A DNA stretch of 33,529 bases from a virus. Below are positions 1 to 7,800 of this stretch, in pieces. Position 1 is the stretch's first letter; every line of letters starts with the position of its first letter. Location: positions 1-33,529 of the IMG/VR virus record IMGVR_UViG_3300021378_000088, one strand, 5' to 3'. The translations under genes were made by a program, and so were the position numbers. The notes under the pieces were generated by a model that was not told the DNA's origin, ran no database searches, and worked only from the letters and a program-made list of their open reading frames with translations.

Positions 1-1482
1 GAATGGGGTACTTCTACATTCTCTGAAACTGGTATTACTATGACGGCAGAAAGTTTCTCTTTAACATCGTCTTCTAATGATATATTCGCAATGGGTGACT
101 TAAACTTCACCGCGGGATTATCTACTGGCGAAGTGGTCGGAACTTTCATCTATGATGAACCTACTAATAAATCTATACTTTCTGGATTAACAACGATTAC
201 GATTGACGGAACTTCATATCTTTCAGCATCAACTATAACTGATGTTCCAGTTGTATTAACTGGTAACTCAGGCACTGGAAACGAGGTATCTATCGCAGTG
301 GGTTCAGCAACAGACGGAAGACTACGATTGATGAACAATGTCGGTGCATTAATTTACAAATTCCCAGCGGCAGACGGAACAGCAAATCAAGTAATGAAGA
401 CTGATGGCTCTGGCGATTTAGTTTGGGCTAACGACACTGATACAACCTATGTAAGTTCAGACTTCACACACGATGACTTAACTGGTTTCGTAGCAGACGA
501 ACACATTGATTGGACAACAGCAAGTGCGGGAACTATACACGCAAGTAATTACACCGATACAGATACAGTTTACACAACATTCACTTCAGATTTTGATAAC
601 AGATTAGCAACAAAATCAACAACTAACTTAAGTGAAGGAACAAACTTATACTACACAGATGCAAGAGCAGATGCAAGAGCAGACATTAGGGCACAATTAA
701 AAATTGATGCATTAGTTGGCGGAGCATCAGCGGCCTTTGATACATTAGTAGAAATTGAAAACGCAATGGCTACTGATACTGAATTGACTAACGCAATTTC
801 GGCACTAAACCATGACAGTTTATCAGGATTTGTAGCAAATGAACACATTGATTGGACACAAGCGAGTGCGGGAACAATTCACGCAAGTAACTATTCTCCA
901 GACCAAACAGTATCATTAACAGGTTCTGGTGCAACAACGATTACAGGAACATATCCTAACTTTACTATTAGCAGTACTGATACAAACACATCAACAGACA
1001 TTACGGGAAATATAATTCCAGCAACTGACAACACTTATAACCTAGGTAGCACTACTAAAAAATACGCAAACATATATGGACATTCGGTACATGCAACATA
1101 TGCCGACTTAGCAGAAAGATATGCGGCCGATGGAATATATGAAGCAGGAACAGTTGTAGTGTTTGGCGGTGAAGCAGAAGTTACTACAACAACAGAAGCA
1201 CAAGATGTTTCAGTTGCTGGCGTAATCTCAACTAATCCAGCACTTAAGTTAAATGCAGATGCAGGCAATTCACAAACACATCCTTATGTAGCATTAAGAG
1301 GAAGAGTCCCGTGTCAGATAATTGGTCCAGTATCTAAGGGTGACTTAATCGTAACAGCAGACAATGAGCCAGGCTTTGCACAAAGTGTTGGCAAAAATGA
1401 CACAGGTCGTTCAGTGTTTGCCAAATCAATCGAAACAGACTTGACAGCAGGTAAAAAAGTTATAGAAGTTGTAATTCTGTAA
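1..1482 (+). CDS. Tail fibre-like structural protein, 5' end outside window
   Basis: The frame is open from the first base of the window, so the gene starts upstream and the ATG at 40 is probably internal. The visible part is low-complexity and rich in Thr, Asp, Gly and Ala, as in phage fibres. A 28-codon unit containing GFVA(D/N)EHIDW and AGTIHASNY occurs twice, at 469-552 and 811-894. The stretch ending LYYTDARADARADIRAQL (about 640-710) resembles the YTDAR segments of many phage fibres. From 1099 to the stop lies a domain starting YADLAERYAAD and containing GVISTNPA, RGRVPC and SKGDLIV. The next gene ends with a version of the same domain, so this is probably a modular C-terminal knob or trimerisation unit. 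A role in host recognition is inferred from composition and neighbours. No chaperone or peptidase motif is obvious. Confidence 0.8.
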   Translation, partial: EWGTSTFSETGITMTAESFSLTSSSNDIFAMGDLNFTAGLSTGEVVGTFIYDEPTNKSILSGLTTITIDGTSYLSASTITDVPVVLTGNSGTGNEVSIAVGSATDGRLRLMNNVGALIYKFPAADGTANQVMKTDGSGDLVWANDTDTTYVSSDFTHDDLTGFVADEHIDWTTASAGTIHASNYTDTDTVYTTFTSDFDNRLATKSTTNLSEGTNLYYTDARADARADIRAQLKIDALVGGASAAFDTLVEIENAMATDTELTNAISALNHDSLSGFVANEHIDWTQASAGTIHASNYSPDQTVSLTGSGATTITGTYPNFTISSTDTNTSTDITGNIIPATDNTYNLGSTTKKYANIYGHSVHATYADLAERYAADGIYEAGTVVVFGGEAEVTTTTEAQDVSVAGVISTNPALKLNADAGNSQTHPYVALRGRVPCQIIGPVSKGDLIVTADNEPGFAQSVGKNDTGRSVFAKSIETDLTAGKKVIEVVIL

Positions 1483-1524
1483 TATTCTTTTATTAACTGT
1501 AAGTATTGCTTTTTTAACTAATCC

Positions 1525-1532
1525 GATAAATA
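1525..1532 (+). promoter_or_regulatory. T4-type late promoter, GATAAATA
   Basis: The octamer GATAAATA is followed by CT, the form most often seen in this window. T4 late promoters have a TATAAATA octamer about 10 bases before the start, which predicts transcription from about 1538, exactly where the first leader hairpin begins. It would drive the fibre gene at 1772 through a leader of about 230 bases. Confidence 0.75.
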
Positions 1533-1537
1533 CTATT

Positions 1538-1733
1538 GTAACAGTTTTACTGTTGCGAACAAATGCCGAAAGAGGTGAAGGACCTTTCAGCATCAAGTAG
1601 GAGAAAGAACATCCTTATTATATCAGATGTCGAAATTAATTCTATGAGAATTCATATATGCAATTAGATGGAGGTATTAAATTTTCTACTAGGTTAGTCC
1701 TTCAGACTAACTGAGGGAGTGGAAACACTCTTT
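1538..1733 (+). promoter_or_regulatory. Structured 5' leader of the fibre gene at 1772
   Basis: This gene-free leader contains several inverted repeats. A stem at 1538-1545/1549-1556 (one wobble pair) starts at the predicted transcription start. An imperfect hairpin spans about 1564-1592 around GAAGG. A perfect 6-bp stem AATTCT/AGAATT spans 1638-1652. A perfect 7-bp stem GTTAGTC/GACTAAC spans 1693-1711. A stem closed by a GAAA tetraloop, GAGTG-GAAA-CACTC, spans 1717-1730 and extends with wobbles to 1714-1733. The ribosome-binding site GGGAG follows about 30 bases further on. An 18-codon reading frame at 1657-1713 has no convincing ribosome-binding site. I do not recognise a known riboswitch. 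Confidence 0.5.
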
Positions 1734-1771
1734 AAATGAATATTTTATAAAATATAAAACGGGAGAAATAA

Positions 1772-4111
1772 ATGGCAGCATATGCAATCCAATTCCGTCG
1801 CGGTACAACAACAGAACATAATTCATTCACGGGTTTAGTGGGTGAGGTTACTGTAGATACAACTAAGAAGACAGTTGTAGTACACGATGGTTCAACAGCG
1901 GGTGGATACGCCCTGGCACTAGAAGGTGCCGCAGTATCATCATCAACGGGTGCGTTCTCAAGTAACGTAACAGTTGGCGGAACACTAGCCGTTACATCTA
2001 CCACAACTATGGGTGGAAACCTAACAATGACTGGTCACATTTTGCCAAGTGCAAACGTGACTTACGACTTAGGTTCAACTACAAAAATGTGGAGAGATGT
2101 TTATATTGGCCCAGGCTCATTATACATTAACGGTAAAAAAGTTATTGAAGATGATTCCGGTTCGATTAACATCACAACGGACAACAACGAAGACCTTAAG
2201 TTCACTACAAGTGGAACAGGTACTCTAAAACTAATTTCAGGTAATGGTATTTCAGTTACTGGTGAGATTAACGCAACATCTGGTGACCTACAAATTGGTG
2301 ACCACATGGACATGAACTCTAACTTGATTAAAGAACTAGCAACTCCGGTTTCTAGTACTGATGCGGCAAACAAAGCATACGTTGATTCAACGTCTGCTTC
2401 AGCAGTAACAGGCGGCTCTAATGCTGGCTCGTTTTCTACTGGTGCATTCTCAAGTAACGTAACTGTCGGCGGTAACTTAACAGTTTCTGGTACAACAACT
2501 ACAGTAAACTCAACAAATGTCGAAATTGGTGATAACATTATTGCTCTTAACTACGATACTACAGGTACTCCTTCAGAGAATGCTGGTATTGATGTTGAGC
2601 GTGGTGATTCATTAAACGTTCAGTTACTATGGGACGAAACAAGTGACAAGTGGACAGTAGGTTCACAAACATTTGTAGCGGCAACATTCGAAGGTGACTT
2701 AACTGGTGACGTAACTGGTACAGTATCTTCAATTGCTAACCATGACACTGATGACTTAACAGAAGGCTCAAATAAGTTCTTCACTAACGCTTTGGCACAA
2801 GGTGCTATCTCAGTAAGTGGCGACTTGGGTTATTCTGGTGGCGTTGTATCTTTCACAGAAAGAACTGACGCAGAAGTAACTACATTAGCAAGAGCGGCAA
2901 TTTCAGGCGCTGGTTCGCTAAGTTACAACTCAACAACTGGTGTTATGTCATTCACTATGAATGATGAAACAGTCCAAGATATTGTTGGCGCAATGATTAC
3001 TGGTAATACTGAAACAGGTATTGCTGTAACTTATGATGACGCTGATGGTACTTTAGACTTTGTTGTAGCAAGTCAAACTGACGAAAACTTTACAACAGCA
3101 GACCATTCTAAACTAGATGGTATCGAAGCAAGTGCGACAGCAGACCAAACTGATGCAGAAATCAGAGCGGCAGTTGAAGCGGCAACGGACTCAAATGTAT
3201 TCACTGATGCAGACCATAGCAAATTAGACGCTATCGAGTCTACAGCAGATGTTACTGATGCTACTAACGTAGCGGCAGCCGGTGCAGTTATGGAATCAGA
3301 TTCAACAACAGCGGCAATGTCGTTTGTTATTGATGAAGACAACATGGCTTCAGATAGTGCTACTAAAGTTCCTACACAACAATCTGTTAAAGCATATACA
3401 GATGCACGTGAAACTGCAATTACATCAGCATATCAATCATATGCAGATACGGCAGAAGTAGATGCAAAAGCATACGCAGATACAGAAATTGCGGCATTAG
3501 TTGATAGTTCACCAGCGGCAATGAATACGCTGAACGAATTAGCGGCAGCCTTAGGTGATGACGAAAACTTTAGCACAACAGTTACTAACTCTATTGCTAC
3601 TAAACTAGCACTAGCAGGTGGTACAATGTCTGGTAACATCGCAATGGGTGGTAACGATATCACTGGTGGCGGTGACGCAACATTTACTAACTTCAACGGT
3701 ACGGCGACATATGCAAAATATGCCGACCTTGCAGAAAGATATGCGGCTGACGCAACATATGAAGAAGGTACAGTAATGTCATTTGGTGGTGAAGCAGAAG
3801 TTACTTCAGCAGTAGGTTATGGTTCAACTAAGATTGCAGGTGTAGTTTCTACTAAGCCAGCATTCGCAATGAACGATGCGGCTGGTAACTCAGAAACTCA
3901 TCCTTTCATCGCTCTACAGGGTCGTGTACCATGTAAAGTTGTTGGAACAGTTTCTAAAGGCGACATCCTAGTAGCATCTGATATTTCAGGTACTGCTACA
4001 GTATGGACAGAATCAACAGTAGACCCACGTATGACAGCATATGTTGGTATTGCTATTGAAGACAAGACTACTGATGGCGAAGGTTATGTTGAAGTTAAAG
4101 TAGGTAAGTAA
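1772..4111 (+). CDS. Tail fibre-like structural protein, 779 aa
   Basis: The ATG is preceded by GGGAGA at a good distance. The N-terminus (MAAYAIQFRRGTTTEH) is of the type that opens many marine phage fibres. Repeated units VGGxLxVxxTTT occur near residues 65 and 230. A module of about 70 residues containing VNSTNVEIGDNIIALN, then DVERG and WDETSDKWTVG lies at about 2461-2670; related modules occur twice in the fibre at 4854. Coiled-coil-like segments with DHSKLDGIE and DHSKLDAIE occur near residues 450-490. The C-terminal domain (3719-4108) starts YADLAERYAAD and matches the C-terminus of the preceding gene. Late promoter, long folded leader and downstream terminator suggest a single-gene transcript. 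Adhesin function is inferred; no receptor can be named. Confidence 0.82.
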   Translation: MAAYAIQFRRGTTTEHNSFTGLVGEVTVDTTKKTVVVHDGSTAGGYALALEGAAVSSSTGAFSSNVTVGGTLAVTSTTTMGGNLTMTGHILPSANVTYDLGSTTKMWRDVYIGPGSLYINGKKVIEDDSGSINITTDNNEDLKFTTSGTGTLKLISGNGISVTGEINATSGDLQIGDHMDMNSNLIKELATPVSSTDAANKAYVDSTSASAVTGGSNAGSFSTGAFSSNVTVGGNLTVSGTTTTVNSTNVEIGDNIIALNYDTTGTPSENAGIDVERGDSLNVQLLWDETSDKWTVGSQTFVAATFEGDLTGDVTGTVSSIANHDTDDLTEGSNKFFTNALAQGAISVSGDLGYSGGVVSFTERTDAEVTTLARAAISGAGSLSYNSTTGVMSFTMNDETVQDIVGAMITGNTETGIAVTYDDADGTLDFVVASQTDENFTTADHSKLDGIEASATADQTDAEIRAAVEAATDSNVFTDADHSKLDAIESTADVTDATNVAAAGAVMESDSTTAAMSFVIDEDNMASDSATKVPTQQSVKAYTDARETAITSAYQSYADTAEVDAKAYADTEIAALVDSSPAAMNTLNELAAALGDDENFSTTVTNSIATKLALAGGTMSGNIAMGGNDITGGGDATFTNFNGTATYAKYADLAERYAADATYEEGTVMSFGGEAEVTSAVGYGSTKIAGVVSTKPAFAMNDAAGNSETHPFIALQGRVPCKVVGTVSKGDILVASDISGTATVWTESTVDPRMTAYVGIAIEDKTTDGEGYVEVKVGK

Positions 4112-4140
4112 TTATCTAGTTTACTGAAAATAAACAACGA

Positions 4141-4168
4141 AAAAGGGAATCTTAGGGTTCCCTTTTTT
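4141..4168 (+). terminator. Intrinsic terminator after fibre gene
   Basis: A perfect 9-bp stem AAAAGGGAA/TTCCCTTTT with an 8-base loop ends in a run of T, 30 bases after the stop codon of the preceding fibre gene. Confidence 0.9.
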
Positions 4169-4211
4169 ATTACCAAATCATTAACAAACATCTTAATAAA
4201 ACTCACTTTTT

Positions 4212-4219
4212 GATAAATA
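4212..4219 (+). promoter_or_regulatory. T4-type late promoter, GATAAATA
   Basis: GATAAATA followed by AG. The predicted start is near 4225, giving a leader of about 80 bases for the 85-residue gene at 4307. Confidence 0.7.
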
Positions 4220-4298
4220 AGAGTGTAGGGTTATGAAACTCTAACAGAAAAGACAAAGAGATATTATCTCTGAGTTTAAATTAACACTCTTAAAGGAG
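4218..4298 (+). promoter_or_regulatory. Nested-helix leader of the 85-aa gene
   Basis: Three perfect helices nest: TAAGAGTGT/ACACTCTTA (4218-4226/4284-4292), AAACTC/GAGTTT (4236-4241/4272-4277) and AGAGAT/ATCTCT (4257-4262/4266-4271). The last two abut on the 3' side and could stack. A small GTTA/TAAC hairpin (4230-4245) competes with the middle helix. The outer helix ends at the ribosome-binding site AAAGGAG (4292-4298). Its 5' strand overlaps the late promoter, so the outer helix forms fully only if transcription starts by about 4219 or comes from upstream. Confidence 0.5.
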
Positions 4299-4306
4299 AA
4301 TATAAC

Positions 4307-4564
4307 ATGGCAGCAAAAGCAACAGTAGGTAACGGTTTAGGTTCAATTACTACAATTCTTGATTCAGACGCGGCAGTGGCTAACCAAGCGGCATTAGACG
4401 CAATTTCGGCAGCATTACAAAATGCAGGTCACACAGTTGTAGGTATCGACGGCGCACTAGCAGGTGTAATGCACTTCGCAATTCAAGGTGGACCAGATGC
4501 ATCAGCATACGCGGCAGAAGTTTTAGGACAGGCTCTTTCAGCAGTTTGTACTTTCACTAACTAA
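4307..4564 (+). CDS. Small Ala-rich protein of unknown function, 85 aa
   Basis: The ATG follows the strong ribosome-binding site AAAGGAG. The protein is rich in Ala and Gly, nearly neutral, with helix-forming stretches (AALDAISAALQNAG and ASAYAAEVLGQALSAV) and one Cys near the end. No signal peptide or metal site is evident. It has its own late promoter, folded leader and flanking terminators, like the fibres on either side, which suggests an independently expressed, perhaps abundant late product. A virion role is inferred from position only. Confidence 0.8.
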   Translation: MAAKATVGNGLGSITTILDSDAAVANQAALDAISAALQNAGHTVVGIDGALAGVMHFAIQGGPDASAYAAEVLGQALSAVCTFTN

Positions 4565-4583
4565 TAAAACTTTTAATTAAGTG

Positions 4584-4612
4584 AAAAAGCCCTCTTTATG
4601 AGGGCTTTTTTT
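4584..4612 (+). terminator. Intrinsic terminator after the 85-aa gene
   Basis: Stem AGCCCTC/GAGGGCT with loop TTTAT and seven T residues, preceded by five A residues that extend the stem. It starts 20 bases after the stop codon. Confidence 0.92.
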
Positions 4613-4642
4613 ATGTATAAACATATCTTTTTTTATAAATTG

Positions 4643-4650
4643 TATAAATA
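4643..4650 (+). promoter_or_regulatory. T4-type late promoter, TATAAATA
   Basis: An exact TATAAATA, the canonical T4 late octamer. The predicted start at about 4656 coincides with the first base of the hairpin GTAAGTG/CACTTAC. It would drive the 1543-residue fibre gene. Confidence 0.78.
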
Positions 4651-4655
4651 GATAT

Positions 4656-4756
4656 GTAAGTGATAAAGAAAAACACTTACGATAGTTGAGATATCTTCCG
4701 ACTAATCAAATGCATGAGACTTTTCCGTGCAGTACATTGAGAATCCTTCCGATGTA
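4656..4756 (+). promoter_or_regulatory. Leader with three tandem hairpins sharing one loop motif
   Basis: A 5'-terminal hairpin (GTAAGTG 4656-4662, CACTTAC 4674-4680) is followed by three short hairpins. Their stems differ: TAGT/ACTA (4683-4704), TGCA/TGCA (4711-4731) and TACAT/ATGTA (4733-4756). Their loops are nearly identical: TGAGATATCTTCCG, TGAGACTTTTCCG and TGAGAATCCTTCCG. Constant loops on different stems suggest repeated RNA-protein or RNA-ligand sites. About 97 A/T-rich bases follow before the start codon, including a six-codon frame ATG..TAA at 4831-4851 that overlaps the ribosome-binding site of the fibre. No known RNA family is recognised. Confidence 0.6.
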
Positions 4757-4853
4757 TAAAAAATAAAAATAAGTAAAATAAACGTTATGTATATTATTTC
4801 ATGGAATGGTCTATGGAGTAATCAATAACAATGGCTAATTATAGGAGATAATA

Positions 4854-7800
4854 ATGGCTGATATTAAAAACTTTGGTATCCGTGGTATAGGTGCTGATGT
4901 TCAGTTCGGTAAGTCGGGCGGTCGTGTTGTATATGATTCGGGAAATTCCCTTTTCAAAGTAACAACTGATGGTTCTACTTTAGGTAACATGAATGTCGCA
5001 ACTCCAACTTCGGACAACCATGCGGCAAACAAGAGTTATGTTGACTCAGTTGCTTCAGGACTTGACGTTAAACAGTCAGTTCGTGCGGCTTCAACAGCAG
5101 ACGTAACTTTAAGTGGACCGGGCACAACAATTGATGGCGTAACTATGGCATCAAATGACCGTGTTCTACTAAAAAACCAGTCCTCAGCGGCTGAAAACGG
5201 TATCTACGTATACAATGGTGCGGCGTCAGCAATGACTCGTGCAACTGATATGGACGGTGCCGCTGAATTTGTTGGTGCATTCTTCTTTGTTGAAGAAGGT
5301 ACTGTAAACTCAGACCAAGGCTTTGTATGTTCAACTGACGGTACAATCGTTGTTGATACAACTTCAATTGCCTTTACACAATTCACAGGTACTGGTCAGT
5401 TAACAGCAGGTGCAGGCTTATCTAAAGCCGGTAATGCAATGTCTGTTAATGTTGACGATACTTATGTGAAAATTGATGGTTCAGACAATCTAACTGTTAA
5501 AGGTACTACGACTACTGGTCAAGTACTTCGTTCAGACGGTTCAGGTGGCGTGGCTTATGGCGCGGTTAACTTGACATCTTCAGACGCAGTTACTGGTGCT
5601 TTACCATTAGCAAACGGCGGTTTAGGTGTTGATGCATCTGATGCCGGTGGTAAAATTACTGCTCGTTCAAACTTAGGTTTGGGCTCAATGGCTACACAGG
5701 CAGCGAATAACGTTGCAATTACTGGCGGTTCAGTAGATTTATCAAGTGGTACTTTAACTCTAGCAAACGACCAAATCAATGGTGATAAAATTTCTGGTGG
5801 TACAATTGACTCAGCGAACCTTTCAGGTGGCGCAGGCAAGACTATCTCTGGTTTTGATATTACTGTTGCGGCTGGTAAAACACTAGACGTTGATGGTGTA
5901 GTTGATATTGACGCTTCATCTGGTAATATGGACGGTGTGACTGTCGGTGCAACCACAAGTGCGGCTGGCTCGTTTACAACTATGACTTCTGACTCAGTTG
6001 ATGTTAATGGTGGTGCTATTGATGGTACAACTATTGGTGCTAATGTGGCAGCGGCAGGTACATTTACAAACGTAGATGCTACAGGTACAATCAAAACAGA
6101 TGTACTAGACAACTACTCTGGTTCAAACATTGCGGTTAATGCTCCAATGGATGTTACTGGTGATGTTGGTGTAACTGGTTCAGTAACGGCCACTACATCA
6201 ATTATTACTGATACAATCAGTGAAAGAGTTGGCGCGGCTGGTGTTACAGTTGACGGCGTTGTAATGAAAGATGCTGGTGTAACAGCAACTGGAACTTCAA
6301 ACCTAACAACTGCGACAATTGGTACTGCTGATATTAACGGCGGTGCAGTAGATGGAACAATCATTGGTGCTAACACATCAGCGGCTGGTACTTTCTCAAC
6401 AATGACAACAGCGAGTGCTTCTATCACAGGTGGTTCAATCTCTGGTACTTCAATCGACTTGTCAGGTCAAACTTTGACTTTGACAGCGGATTCAGTATCT
6501 GGTGATTCAATAGATGGCGGAACAATTTCTAACTTCGCTTCAACTGGTATTGACGATAATGCTGACCAAACAGTCCTAACTTTAGCGGCTGATGAGTCTG
6601 CAACTTTCGCCGGTGCAGTAACAGTTACTGGTGACTTAACAGTTAACGGTTCTGTAACATCAATCTCTTCAACTAACACTACTATCGAAGACAACACAAT
6701 TGTTTTAAACAATGGTGAGTCTGGTGCTGGTGTAACTGAAGGTTCAGCAGGTATTTCTATCGACCGTGGTACAGCGGATGATGCACTTATCAACTGGAAT
6801 GAGACAACAGATGAGTTCGAACTAAAAGTTGGTGCTTCATATGGTGACTTAAAAGTTTCAACACTTACGGGTGATGTAACTGGTGACCTAACTGGTGATG
6901 TAACTGGTGATGTAACTGGTAACTTAACTGGTAATGTAACTGGTAATGTAACTGGTAACACTGCTGGTGTTCATACAGGTGCAGTAACTGGTAACGTAAC
7001 AGGTAATGTAACTGGTGACTTAACTGGTGATTCTGCTGGTACACATACTGGCGCAGTTTCAGGTACAACTGTATCTGCTTCTGGTGGTTTCTCTGGTGAT
7101 TTAACTGGTGCAGTAACTGGTAATGTAACTGGTAACTTAACAGGTAACTCTGCCGGTGTTCACACTGGTGCAGTAACTGGTGATGTAACTGGTGACTTAA
7201 GTGGTGATGTAACTTCAACTGGTACTTCTACATTTACATCTATTGATGTAAACGGTGGTGCAGTAGACGGAGCAATCATTGGTGCTAATACTTCAGCGGC
7301 TGGTACTTTCTCAGCGTTGACTTCAGCAAATGTTACAATCACAGGCGGTGCGATTTCAGGTTCAGACTTGACTTCATCTAATGTTGATTTTGATGGTGGT
7401 GCGATTGATGCCACAACTATTGGTGGTAACACATCAGCGGCTGGTACATTTAGTACTTTGTCCACTGCAAGTGCGGCTATTACTGGTGGTACAGCGTCAT
7501 TGACAACAGCAACAGCGACAAACCTAAACTCAGGCAATGCAACTATTACTGGCGGTTCAATCTCCGGTACTGATGTTGACTTGTCAGGTCAGACCCTAAC
7601 ACTAGGTACTGATTCAGTTTCTGGTAATGCCGTCCACGGTGGTACTATTTCTAGTGCTTCATTGGCTGGTGCCGCTGGTACAACAATATCTGCATATGAC
7701 ATTACTGTCGGTGCGGGTAAAACATTAGACGTTTCTTCAGCAGACGCTCTAACTTTGGCTAATAACCAGATTTCTGGTGATAAAGTTCATAGTGGAACTA

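Noticed and set aside
1657-1713. 18-codon leader peptide before the fibre at 1772
   Set aside because: No clear ribosome-binding site, and the stop lies in a hairpin by chance as easily as by design; kept only as a remark.
4709-4765. 18-codon frame across the TGAGA hairpins
   Set aside because: No ribosome-binding site; the constant loop bases fall in different codon frames, so the conservation is of RNA, not peptide.
6870-7213. CRISPR-like array
   Set aside because: Units are 12 bp, in frame with the fibre gene, without unique spacers; they encode a protein repeat.
5555-7537. Long minus-strand open frames opposite the giant fibre
   Set aside because: They arise from the biased codons of the repeats (Gly/Thr/Asp on the + strand give Val/Pro/Thr or His/Gln runs), lack ribosome-binding sites and promoters.
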